Below, piece by piece: positions 53,663 through 61,694 of a stretch of DNA of 64,000 bases (positions are counted from its first letter, which is position 1; every line of letters starts with the position of its first letter). The stretch spans positions 207,063-271,062 of the forward strand of contig NZ_JARYZI010000005.1 in NCBI RefSeq assembly GCF_029914245.1, in the 5' to 3' direction. Below the pieces are notes generated by a model. It saw nothing but the letters and a program-made list of their open reading frames with translations. It searched no databases and had not been told where the DNA came from. The DNA is from Fusibacter bizertensis. GTDB taxonomy: Bacteria; Bacillota; Clostridia; Peptostreptococcales; Acidaminobacteraceae. Position numbers and translations under genes: made by a program.

Positions 53663-54088
53663 ATGCATACTTTAGATAAAATCAAACTTGAAATCTCTAT
53701 CAAAGGTACTATAGACAAAATTTGGCGCTATTTTACCGAAGAAGAACACATATTAAATTGGTATTTTGCAAGCGATGAATGGCACTGCCCCTTTGCAAAT
53801 AACGATCTCAGAGTAGGAGGAAAATTCAATTTTAGAATGGAGGCAAAAGATAAAAGTATGGGCTTCAATTTTGAAGGTGAATATCTAAAAGTCATACCTC
53901 AAGAGGAAATTGAGTATATTCTTGCCGATAGTAGGATGGTTAACATTTTATTTGATCCTGATGAATCAAATGTAAGGATCATTGAAATTTTTGATCCTGA
54001 AGAGGTTAATCCCATTGATATGCAACGTGCAGGATGGTATTCAATACTTAAAAATTTTAAGCTATATGCTGAAGAAGGTGAACTTTAA
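53663..54088 (+). CDS. SRPBCC (AHSA1-like) domain protein
   Basis: The 141-residue protein fits the START/SRPBCC fold: an N-terminal LEISIKGTIDKIWRYFTEEEHILNWY, the central VGGKFNFRM and FEGEYLKVIPQEEIEY, and a long C-terminal helix GWYSILKNFKLYAEEG. Such domains bind hydrophobic ligands or act as Aha1-like helpers. The specific ligand is unknown. The ATG at 53663 follows GAAAGGAG. The next gene starts at the base right after its stop, so the two are translationally coupled. Confidence 0.82.
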   Translation: MHTLDKIKLEISIKGTIDKIWRYFTEEEHILNWYFASDEWHCPFANNDLRVGGKFNFRMEAKDKSMGFNFEGEYLKVIPQEEIEYILADSRMVNILFDPDESNVRIIEIFDPEEVNPIDMQRAGWYSILKNFKLYAEEGEL

Positions 54089-55357
54089 TTGATATATTCA
54101 TCCTATAAAGAACTATTAACAACTGTTGTTGAGTCAATGGACTTGATTAACGTTATACTTAAAAATCACCATAGAAGAACCGCAGTAATTGCATACCATA
54201 TTGGAAAAGAATATGGGCTGGAAATAGATGATTTGAGGTTACTTGTAATGTCCGCTGCAGTTCACGATGTAGGTGCATTAACTATTGTAGAAAGAGATGA
54301 ACTACTTAAATTAGACGTTGAAAATCCATTTCCACATTCTTATCTTGGCTCGGTTATGTTAGAAGGTTTACCTTATTTAGAAGGAATATCAGAAATAGTT
54401 CGCAATCACCATCTAAAATGGAAATATGCATACTTGCTTGATCCTAAGACTTCTGTACTTTGCAATCTACTACATCTAGCTGATAGAGTTGATATTCTCC
54501 TTCAAAATGATATCAATATTAACCAGCAAGCATATACTATTTATGATCAGCTTAGTAAAATGTCACCACATATTTTTTCGCCTATAGGTATTCGGGCTTT
54601 TTCGAAATGTTCAAATAAGGATGTGTTTTGGTTAGATATAGAACATATGTCAATGCAACTTTTACTAAACCTCGTATTAGGTGACGCTCTAGAACTTGAA
54701 CTAGATTTGAATTTATTAGAGAGTTTTGCAAAAACGCTTTCAAAAATCATTGATTTTAGAAGTGAATTCACTGCTACACACTCTCAAGGCGTTAGTGCTG
54801 TAGCCTATAACTTAGCTATGTTTTGTGGATTATCAGAGGAAAAATGCATTAAGCTCAGGATTGCTGGATTACTACATGATATTGGCAAACTAGGAATTTC
54901 TACTGAAATTTTAGAAAAAAGCGGACCACTTTCAAAGATTGAATACAATGAGATGAAAACACATTCATATTATACTTATACCATTCTTAGTAGCATTCAA
55001 GGCATAAATGATATCGCTAAATGGGCAAGTGCACACCACGAAAAACAAGATGGTTCTGGATATCCATTTAGTTTAAAACACGATGAAATCGGGGTAGAGG
55101 AGACCATTTTAGCATTTTCAGATGTTTTCACTGCTTTAATTGAAGAACGACCTTATCGTGTAGGGATGAATCTAGATGATGCTATTGCTTCAACTTTAAG
55201 TATATTTAAAGACTGCGAACATGTTGATGTGACTAAGAATTTTGTTGAAAATGCGCAGCAACTTGAAATTGTATGTAAATCTGCGCAGCTAAAAATTATG
55301 GATTATTATCATATTATTATGGCTCGATACTCCGATACATTTCAAATTCACATATAA
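54089..55357 (+). CDS. tandem HD / HD-GYP signalling protein
   Basis: HD-GYP domains hydrolyse cyclic di-GMP. The 422-residue soluble protein has two HD domains. The first (about 25-150) has His-Asp at 59-60 (AAVHDVGAL) and NHHLK at 106. The second (about 225-400) is a full HD-GYP with THSQGVSAVAY, LLHDIGKLGIS (263-264) and HHEKQDGSGYP (316-326). No membrane or receiver domain is present. The start is TTG at 54089, directly after the SRPBCC stop, with GAAGGTG upstream. The signal it senses is unknown. Confidence 0.88.
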   Translation: MIYSSYKELLTTVVESMDLINVILKNHHRRTAVIAYHIGKEYGLEIDDLRLLVMSAAVHDVGALTIVERDELLKLDVENPFPHSYLGSVMLEGLPYLEGISEIVRNHHLKWKYAYLLDPKTSVLCNLLHLADRVDILLQNDININQQAYTIYDQLSKMSPHIFSPIGIRAFSKCSNKDVFWLDIEHMSMQLLLNLVLGDALELELDLNLLESFAKTLSKIIDFRSEFTATHSQGVSAVAYNLAMFCGLSEEKCIKLRIAGLLHDIGKLGISTEILEKSGPLSKIEYNEMKTHSYYTYTILSSIQGINDIAKWASAHHEKQDGSGYPFSLKHDEIGVEETILAFSDVFTALIEERPYRVGMNLDDAIASTLSIFKDCEHVDVTKNFVENAQQLEIVCKSAQLKIMDYYHIIMARYSDTFQIHI

Positions 55358-55402
55358 AAAAAGTATCTTAGTTTTTATAATCACTAAGATACTTTCTTAT
55401 TT
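55357..55402. terminator. bidirectional terminator between convergent genes
   Basis: AAAGTATCTTAG pairs with CTAAGATACTTT (55360-55371, 55384-55395). A T-rich tail on the + side and seven T on the - side serve the HD-GYP gene and the phosphate transporter gene. Confidence 0.88.
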
Positions 55403-55414
55403 TATAATTGAAGC

Positions 55415-57031
55415 TTAAGCAATAGCTACTGTATCAGCTACAATTCTCGCTAAGTTACATGATAGATCTGAGATTCTTTCAAGGTTGTTGACCATCTCTA
55501 GATAATAAACCCCAGCTTCAGTACTACATTCATTAGAATTTAATCTTGCAAAATGGTCTCTTCTAGCTTCTCTTTGAAGTTGATCCATTTCTTTCTCAAG
55601 TGCGATAACTTGATCAATATTTTCTTGACTCGGTTTATCAAGAACATCAAGTGCGATTTCATACGTCGCCTTAGTTTTATTGTACATTATGAGTAAAGCT
55701 TGCTTTGACAGCTCAGACAAAACAATACGATCTTGATCCATTGTAACAATTAACTCAGCGATGTTATCAGCATGATCACCAATACGTTCAATATCGTTGA
55801 TACTATTAAATAAGCCGTCAATGTATCTTCTATCGCTATCCATGATATCTTTATTGGATAGTTTTACTAGATATTCAGTAATTAATCCCTCGAGTTTATT
55901 GATATCTTTCTCATATACAAAAGTCTGTTTAACTTTATCTAATTGTCCCTCAAATAAACCATCCATTGCTGATATCAAACTTTTCTTTGCAACTTCACCC
56001 ATATTGATCGTTTCATTGATAACACTCTTCATAGCAATTGTAGGTGTTTCTAGGATACGCTCATCTATAAACTTAGTAAGTTTAAGTTCAGCACCTTCAC
56101 CTTTATCAGGAATCACCCACATTGCAATTTTAATTAAGATAAATGCAAATGGGAACTGAATAACGACATTTGCTAAGTTGAAAATAGTATGTGCATTTGC
56201 AATTTGTCTCGCAACGTCAGTAGGATCTAATTTCGTAACGATTGATGTAATCGGAGCACTCAAAACAAATATAAACAGTAGTGTACCAACCGCATTAAAT
56301 GCTAAATGTATAATTGCAGCACGTTTTGCATTTTTACTTGCACCAATACTTGATAATAACGCGGTCGTACAAGTTCCGATATTATCACCATATAAAATAG
56401 GGAGTGCAGCAGACAATGGCAATACACCAGTTGAAGCTAGTGCGATTAACATACCTATAGAGGCACTAGAACTTTGTACAACAAAAGTTAAACCAAATCC
56501 AACGAAAACACCAAGAACAGGATTATGACCAATTGATGCCATAATATTTGTAAAGGCTTCAAGTTCTCTTAGAGGCTTTAATGAATCTTTCAAGAATTCC
56601 ATACCTATAAAGAGAATTCCTAACCCAATTAAAATCTCTGCTAGATTCTTTTGTGAATCTTTTTTGGCTAACATCCAAAGAATCATACCAATACCTACAG
56701 CGATTGGAGCAAGTTCATCAATTGATAAAGAGACAATTTGACCTGTGATAGTTGTACCAACATTAGCTCCAAGTATAACGCCAACTGCTTGAGATAGTTT
56801 CATGATTCCTGCATTAACGAAACCAACTACCATTACGGTTGTGGCGCTTGAACTTTGAATTACTCCAGTAACGATAACGCCAACCAAAACACCCATAAAA
56901 CGATTTGTTGTTAAAATCTCAATAATTCTCTCTAACTTCTTACCAGCTGCCTTTTGTAATCCCGTGCCCATAAGTTGCATTCCGTATAAGAATAAACCCA
57001 GTCCACCTAAAACACCAATTAATACTGACAT
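55415..57031 (-). CDS. Na/phosphate cotransporter family protein with PhoU-like tail
   Basis: This NptA/YjbB-type protein transports phosphate, coupled to sodium, as import or export. The 538-residue protein has two inverted membrane repeats, each with the substrate motif QSSSA (59-65 QSSSATT and 186-191 QSSSAS), followed by a cytosolic four-helix PhoU-like domain (about 335-535). TTAGGGGGC lies before the ATG. Four PhoP-box-like repeats and a promoter lie upstream (57094-57158), so induction by phosphate starvation is likely. Convergent with the HD-GYP gene. Confidence 0.92.
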   Translation of the reverse strand: MSVLIGVLGGLGLFLYGMQLMGTGLQKAAGKKLERIIEILTTNRFMGVLVGVIVTGVIQSSSATTVMVVGFVNAGIMKLSQAVGVILGANVGTTITGQIVSLSIDELAPIAVGIGMILWMLAKKDSQKNLAEILIGLGILFIGMEFLKDSLKPLRELEAFTNIMASIGHNPVLGVFVGFGLTFVVQSSSASIGMLIALASTGVLPLSAALPILYGDNIGTCTTALLSSIGASKNAKRAAIIHLAFNAVGTLLFIFVLSAPITSIVTKLDPTDVARQIANAHTIFNLANVVIQFPFAFILIKIAMWVIPDKGEGAELKLTKFIDERILETPTIAMKSVINETINMGEVAKKSLISAMDGLFEGQLDKVKQTFVYEKDINKLEGLITEYLVKLSNKDIMDSDRRYIDGLFNSINDIERIGDHADNIAELIVTMDQDRIVLSELSKQALLIMYNKTKATYEIALDVLDKPSQENIDQVIALEKEMDQLQREARRDHFARLNSNECSTEAGVYYLEMVNNLERISDLSCNLARIVADTVAIA

Positions 57032-57093
57032 CTATTAATGCCCCCTAATTTCAAATTTTAAAGAATTTTGTATACATTATAAATTCCTATCCT

Positions 57094-57158
57094 ATTCTAA
57101 CATAATTTAGATTTTACATTGTTAAATCTATGTAAAGTCGACGTAAGTTAGATGTAAA
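57094..57158 (-). promoter_or_regulatory. PhoP-box repeats and promoter of the Na/phosphate transporter
   Basis: On the minus strand, TTTACA (57158-57153), CTTACG (57147-57142), TTTACA (57136-57131) and TTAACA (57125-57120) recur with an exact 11-bp period. This is the arrangement of Gram-positive PhoP boxes, TT(A/T)ACA with five-base spacers. A -10 TAGAAT with TGt (57099-57094) follows 20 bp after the last repeat. Confidence 0.72.
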
Positions 57159-57251
57159 TCCATCGATATAGGATTAATATGCCCTACGTTAAATAATCGA
57201 AACATTACAATGTAATTTTTACCTCTCTCTAATTTAATAATTAATAAATTA

Positions 57252-57260
57252 TGTTATAAT
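57252..57260 (+). promoter_or_regulatory. extended -10 promoter of the DUF1848 gene
   Basis: TGt-TATAAT at 57252-57260, 28 bases before the start codon. The -35 region is AT-rich with no good match. Confidence 0.5.
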
Positions 57261-57288
57261 CAATAAAAGAATAGGGGGATAAAAGTAT

Positions 57289-58167
57289 ATGATTATTAGT
57301 GCTAGTAGAAGAACTGATATTCCAGCATTTCACTCAGAATGGTTTTTTAATCGTATCATAGAAGGGTATGTGATCACAAAAAATCCTATGAACGCCAAAC
57401 AGATGAAGAAAGTTTCATTACATAAAGAAGATGTAGATTGTATTGTTTTTTGGACTAAAAACCCTCAGCCAATGCTCAGTGGGTTAGAGGCACTTTTGGG
57501 ATATAACTATTACTTTCATTATACTTTGACTGGTTATTCTTCAGAGATAGAACGAAACTTACCTGCGCTATCTGAACGCTTAAAAACTCTAAAAGAGCTT
57601 TCAGCTAAGATTGGTGCTGATAAAATAATATGGCGATATGATCCAATTATATTGACAGATCAAATTGATGTTGATTTTCATGTAGCGCATTTTGAAAAAA
57701 TGGCAAAAGAAATTCAGCCTTATGTCTCGAAGTGTATCATAAGTTTCTTAGATGCATATCCAAGTAATCAGAAAAGATTAGAAATGCATAATATTTTTGT
57801 TCTATCAGACCAAGATATTGTGAAACTTTCTCAAAAATTCACAAAAATTGCATATGATAATAATCTAATTATTGAAACTTGTTCAGAAGGTTATGCTTTA
57901 GAAACTTATGGAATATGTCACGGAAAGTGTATAGATGCAAAATACATTTCTAGTGTCTTTGATATTGAAATATCTCCGGTTAAAGACAAAAACCAACGTG
58001 AAAACTGCGGATGCAACAAAAGTATAGATATTGGTGCATATAGTACTTGTAAGCATGATTGTGTATACTGCTACGCAACTCATAAAACTTCAAATATTCA
58101 TAAGTGCATGCCATATTCACCTATACTATGTGGACAAGTTCCAGATGAAATTATAGAATCTTTATAA
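57289..58167 (+). CDS. DUF1848 family protein with C-terminal radical-SAM-like Cys motif
   Basis: The 292-residue protein opens with IISASRRTDIPAFHSEWF and has VFWTKNPQPML, the DUF1848 signatures, and a TIM-barrel-like pattern. Its Cys residues cluster at the C-terminus: CGCNKSIDIG, then CKHDCVYCYA with CxxxCxxC at 254-261. The spacing equals a radical SAM cluster site but is at the opposite end from normal, as is usual in this family. The function is unknown. AGGGGGATAAAAG precedes the ATG. Confidence 0.88.
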   Translation: MIISASRRTDIPAFHSEWFFNRIIEGYVITKNPMNAKQMKKVSLHKEDVDCIVFWTKNPQPMLSGLEALLGYNYYFHYTLTGYSSEIERNLPALSERLKTLKELSAKIGADKIIWRYDPIILTDQIDVDFHVAHFEKMAKEIQPYVSKCIISFLDAYPSNQKRLEMHNIFVLSDQDIVKLSQKFTKIAYDNNLIIETCSEGYALETYGICHGKCIDAKYISSVFDIEISPVKDKNQRENCGCNKSIDIGAYSTCKHDCVYCYATHKTSNIHKCMPYSPILCGQVPDEIIESL

Positions 58168-58183
58168 AGAAAGGGGAGTTAAT

Positions 58184-58489
58184 ATGAAAAAAAAATCATT
58201 ACTATTTTTACTACTAGTCCTTTTAATGACGATCTTATTAAGTGGGTGTGTACCAGGAGATGGTTCTTATTCTAGTGATGATCCAGCAAATTTCTTATCA
58301 GGTATTTGGCATGGGTGGATTGCACCTTTTTCATTAATACTAGGCATTTTCAAACACAATATCAGAATATATGAAACTCTAAATTCTGGTTGGTGGTATG
58401 ACTTTGGATTTTATATCGCTATTATCGGTGGTGGTTTTGGTGGGTTATCCTTATCAAGAAAACGCTCTAAAAGAAAAAAAGAAAAATAA
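58184..58489 (+). CDS. small lipoprotein-like membrane protein
   Basis: The 101-residue protein has a signal with lipobox LLSGC (Cys near 22), then GIWHGWIAPFSLILGIFKHN, SGWWYDFGFYIAIIGGGFGGL and a basic C-terminus. Two hydrophobic stretches after the lipobox could both span the membrane. The Trp-rich motifs recall a widespread small protein family of unknown role that I cannot name. GAAAGGGGAG precedes the ATG. It is probably cotranscribed with the DUF1848 gene, 16 bases upstream. Confidence 0.75.
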   Translation: MKKKSLLFLLLVLLMTILLSGCVPGDGSYSSDDPANFLSGIWHGWIAPFSLILGIFKHNIRIYETLNSGWWYDFGFYIAIIGGGFGGLSLSRKRSKRKKEK

Positions 58490-58502
58490 TTATTGGACAC
58501 AA

Positions 58503-58545
58503 AAAAATGCCCGGCTTTTCATAAAGAAAAGCTGGGCATTTTAAG
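58503..58545. terminator. bidirectional terminator between convergent genes
   Basis: A 17-bp stem (58504-58520 with 58526-58542; one G-T pair) contains TGCCCGGC/GCTGGGCA. T tracts lie on both 3' sides. It serves the small lipoprotein gene and the rsgI-like gene. Confidence 0.9.
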
Positions 58546-58558
58546 TTATAATTTTATT

Positions 58559-59884
58559 TTACTGACCATGACCATTTCCATTGCCTCCTGTGTTTTCAGA
58601 ATTTGGATTGCGGTCATCATTTTCTTTATCTTTGTCTTTGTCTTTGTTATTGCCTTTGTCTTTATCATTATAATTGTTACTTCCACTAGAATTATCTTTT
58701 TGCGTTGTATCTACTTCTGCTGTATCAGCTTCAGTAGTTTCTATTTCATTAGTCTTATTATCGTTTAAGTTCTTATCATTTTTCTGTGGAGTAGTGCTGT
58801 TATTGCCACGACCACTAGAACCATTGCCAGAATTACTTGAACCATTATTTTTTTCATCATTATTTGATTCATTAGATGTATCGCCTGGTTTGCCACCATT
58901 GATATTATTATCAAATTGTCCCCAAATGGTTCTTATCTGTTCTAATAAGCTATCAACATCAACATCCGCTTTATTTAACTCACTTTCTAATGAAGAGACA
59001 TCATAAGACTGAAATTTTAACTTTTCAATAAATTTATTGATGAGTTTTAATTTTGCTTCTTTATTAGGTGAGATAATTTCACCTTTGTTTTTAAAGGCAT
59101 CCACTTGGTCGGGATGTGAAAAGTATTCTTTTACAGATAGATGAAGCTCTTGATCAACGTGATTGCCTTGCAAAACATAAAGTCCAACCGGTACTTTCAT
59201 ATCTTCGGCAACTCTCAGATCAACTTTAGTGGCTTTTATAATAGCCACATTTACATCTTGCAATACTTTTGACTCATGAACTTTCTCTTCGATTTTCACT
59301 TTTAATGCATCTAACTGAGGATTAGACTCTGTGTCAACTTGTAAATTTGAATCATTTTCATCCATAAGTGAGATTGTTGTGATCAAAACGTAGTCCTCAA
59401 CTAAATCATCAGAATTAATAAAGCCTGCGTCTAAGGCAAGTGAAACAATTTTTTCAACTGCATTTTCAGCAGAGAGTCCAACTATTCCAGAAAAATCTAA
59501 TGTTTCAGCATCTTGATTGATCGCTTTAACTTCAAGCACACGACCATTATCATCTAACGAAAGCTTTACACTTGGGTTGATATCAATTGTCATTATAGTC
59601 GCTATTGAAATTTCATTAGGTAAATCAACCTCAGTTTTCAAATTAAACACACCGGCCAATATAACTGCAAAAACAAACATAGCAGCAACAATTGCTACCT
59701 TGCGCAATTTCAAAGTGAATAGATTATTTTTATAAGGTGTAACTATAAAGTCTTCATTAGTGTAAAAAATCTTTTGTCCTATCTGAGCATCGACTTTTTT
59801 TTGTATTCTATTAAAATTGCCATCATCAGACATTACGATCAAATAGTTTTCTTCTATACTAAATATGATTCCCTTGAGTAACAT
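58559..59884 (-). CDS. RsgI-like anti-sigma factor
   Basis: RsgI proteins hold sigma-I factors at the membrane and release them after regulated proteolysis. The 441-residue protein has the N-terminal RsgI domain (about 1-50, GIIFSIEENYLIVMSDDG), one membrane segment (62-80), and an extracellular domain starting TIDINPSVKLSLD (about 100-112), the usual RsgI signature. A helical part follows, then a disordered, Asn/Lys/Asp/Gly-rich tail (about 335-441) ending GNGNGHGQ. No carbohydrate-binding domain is visible. No sigI gene is adjacent, which is unusual. GGAAGAAGGTG precedes the ATG; a TATAAT lies near 59917 on the minus strand. Confidence 0.82.
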   Translation of the reverse strand: MLLKGIIFSIEENYLIVMSDDGNFNRIQKKVDAQIGQKIFYTNEDFIVTPYKNNLFTLKLRKVAIVAAMFVFAVILAGVFNLKTEVDLPNEISIATIMTIDINPSVKLSLDDNGRVLEVKAINQDAETLDFSGIVGLSAENAVEKIVSLALDAGFINSDDLVEDYVLITTISLMDENDSNLQVDTESNPQLDALKVKIEEKVHESKVLQDVNVAIIKATKVDLRVAEDMKVPVGLYVLQGNHVDQELHLSVKEYFSHPDQVDAFKNKGEIISPNKEAKLKLINKFIEKLKFQSYDVSSLESELNKADVDVDSLLEQIRTIWGQFDNNINGGKPGDTSNESNNDEKNNGSSNSGNGSSGRGNNSTTPQKNDKNLNDNKTNEIETTEADTAEVDTTQKDNSSGSNNYNDKDKGNNKDKDKDKENDDRNPNSENTGGNGNGHGQ

Positions 59885-60138
59885 ATGAACACCTTCTTCC
59901 TTTATGTAATATTATACGGTTTTACGTTTATTTTTAGGTGACAATTTTGTTGTTTTTTAAATATTATTTATATACAGCTAGAAAGTTTAATGACCCTTGA
60001 TAATTTGGGTATATATTTTCAAGTAGATTATTTTTGATGTCAGTAGTTTTAAAGAGATTATAAAGGAGTTCTGATTAAGCATGTCGAATACCTAATAATA
60101 TCATAAGAAAATGAATTACTTAATTAATGGAGGTAATC
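59885..60138. other. intergenic region between divergent genes
   Basis: This AT-rich spacer holds the rsgI ribosome site and a minus-strand TATAAT. On the + side a TTGATG at 60034 and a TATAAA at 60059 (19 bp apart) are weak promoter candidates. An AAAGGAG at 60061 is followed only by a four-codon frame. No sigma gene, RNA gene or clear repeat is seen. Confidence 0.6.
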
Positions 60139-60675
60139 ATGTTTGACAAAAAAGTTGTTTTGTATATTGCAATGAGTTTAGATGGCTATATTGCAAAATC
60201 TGATGACGATATAAGCTGGCTATCAATGGTAGAGGAACCCAATGAAGATTATGGCTATCAGGCGTTTGTAGATTCTGTTGATACAGTTCTCATGGGACGA
60301 AAAACCTATGAAAAAGTATTAACTTTTGGAATCGAGTTTCCTCACAAAAATCGAAAATGCTATATCATCTCAAATAGTAAGTATGAAAATAACGAAGATG
60401 TTGAGTTTTATGGCGGTGATCTCGCAGACTTGATCCACACTATTAAGCAAAATAGCAACACCAATAAAAGTATATTTGTTGACGGTGGGGCTAACTTAGC
60501 GCATTCACTCATTAGTCTAAACCTTATCGATGAGTTTGTAATCTCAATTATTCCAACTTTTTTGGGTGAAGGCAAAAAGTTATTTAATACTGGTATACCT
60601 GAACAGCAACTTGAGCTACTTAAGTCTGAATCATTTTCATCTGGGCTTGTACAATTAACTTATAAAAGGAAGTGA
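60139..60675 (+). CDS. dihydrofolate reductase family protein (RibD C-terminal type)
   Basis: The 178-residue protein has VVLYIAMSLDGYIAKSDDDISWL at the start, VLMGRKTYE and FVDGGANLAHSLI, the markers of the YyaP/YwjB group, which share the DHFR fold with the RibD reductase domain. The reaction is unknown, but NADPH-dependent reduction of a small molecule is expected. The ATG at 60139 follows AATGGAGGT; an in-frame ATG at 60127 lies before the ribosome site. The NadR-like gene begins four bases after its stop. Confidence 0.87.
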   Translation: MFDKKVVLYIAMSLDGYIAKSDDDISWLSMVEEPNEDYGYQAFVDSVDTVLMGRKTYEKVLTFGIEFPHKNRKCYIISNSKYENNEDVEFYGGDLADLIHTIKQNSNTNKSIFVDGGANLAHSLISLNLIDEFVISIIPTFLGEGKKLFNTGIPEQQLELLKSESFSSGLVQLTYKRK

Positions 60676-60679
60676 ACAT

Positions 60680-61663
60680 ATGAAAAATCAAAATAAAAAA
60701 TATAAAACTGCATTAACTGTAGGTAAATTTGCACCATTACATCATGGACATATGATGTTAATCGACAAAGCGCTCCAAGAAACTGAACATCTTTTTGTGA
60801 TCATTTATGACTCACCACTTCATACCGATCTTCCACTAGTGGTTAGAGCGCAATGGTTACGTTCATTATATCCTCAATTAACAGTGATTGAGGGATGGAA
60901 TGTGCCTACTGATGAAGGGTGGACTGATGAAATCCAACAAAAACATGAAAATTTCATCATAAATTTATTAGACGGACAAAAAATAGACGCTTTTTATTCA
61001 AGCGAAGCATATGGATTTCGCATGAGTCTTGCCCTTGGTTGTGAAAATGAAATTGTTGATTTAGATCGAAATACAATTGCGATCACCGGTACAGATATTA
61101 GAAGAGATCCTTATGAATATAGAAAATATCTCCATCCAGTTGTATATAGTGATTTCATCACAAAAGTCTTGTTTTATGGTGGCAACGAGGCCATCACTGA
61201 AAAACTAGTTCATACCTTAAGTTCAGTATATGAAACATCTTGCGTAAAGCATGGTTTACAGTATGGGCATGTCGATCAAATCACTGAAAAAACAACTGAA
61301 GCTCAATTTGAATCACAGATGCTTAATTTTGTTAAGAAAATTGAAGCTGCAACACAAGATGCCAACAAATTTTTATTTATACAATCTGGACTGCTTGAAA
61401 TCAATTTCAAGTCAAAACTTATCCATCATCGTGATCATCCAAAACTCTATAAAATCGCAGCTGAACACATGCCACAACCGGATATAATCTTTGTAATCGC
61501 ACAAGAAGATGAAGTGAAGGACAGACAGATTATTGGCGAGTTGAAATTTCGAAATATGCCTTACATCTATTTAAGTGGCTCGTTTGAATCGCAACTTGAA
61601 CAAATAGACATAGTACTAAATAAATATAATAAATTCATGAATCCTATTGATTTAAAAATATAA
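60680..61663 (+). CDS. NadR-like nucleotidyltransferase with degenerate kinase domain
   Basis: NadR joins an NMN adenylyltransferase and a ribosylnicotinamide kinase. This 327-residue protein has an intact adenylyltransferase site: GKFAPLHHGH (15-24) and ITGTDIRRDP (135-144). In the C-terminal half the kinase P-loop, GGESSGKST in NadR, is GGNEAITEK (167-175), with no Lys in the right place, and the Walker B region is also changed (FLFIQSGLLEIN). It may have lost kinase activity. AAAAGGAAG lies before the ATG. It is coupled to the DHFR-like gene and followed by ABC exporter genes. Confidence 0.83.
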   Translation: MKNQNKKYKTALTVGKFAPLHHGHMMLIDKALQETEHLFVIIYDSPLHTDLPLVVRAQWLRSLYPQLTVIEGWNVPTDEGWTDEIQQKHENFIINLLDGQKIDAFYSSEAYGFRMSLALGCENEIVDLDRNTIAITGTDIRRDPYEYRKYLHPVVYSDFITKVLFYGGNEAITEKLVHTLSSVYETSCVKHGLQYGHVDQITEKTTEAQFESQMLNFVKKIEAATQDANKFLFIQSGLLEINFKSKLIHHRDHPKLYKIAAEHMPQPDIIFVIAQEDEVKDRQIIGELKFRNMPYIYLSGSFESQLEQIDIVLNKYNKFMNPIDLKI

Positions 61664-61694
61664 ATTTGATTCTCGATACAAAAGGAGGCAGTAA

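Noticed and set aside
58559..58900. Low-complexity DNA as a repeat array or CRISPR
   Set aside because: The repeats are short GATAAAGA-like codon runs inside a coding frame, without regular spacers.
58674..59006. Open frame opposite the rsgI tail
   Set aside because: The low-complexity tail of the RsgI-like protein creates open frames on the other strand; there is no start context.
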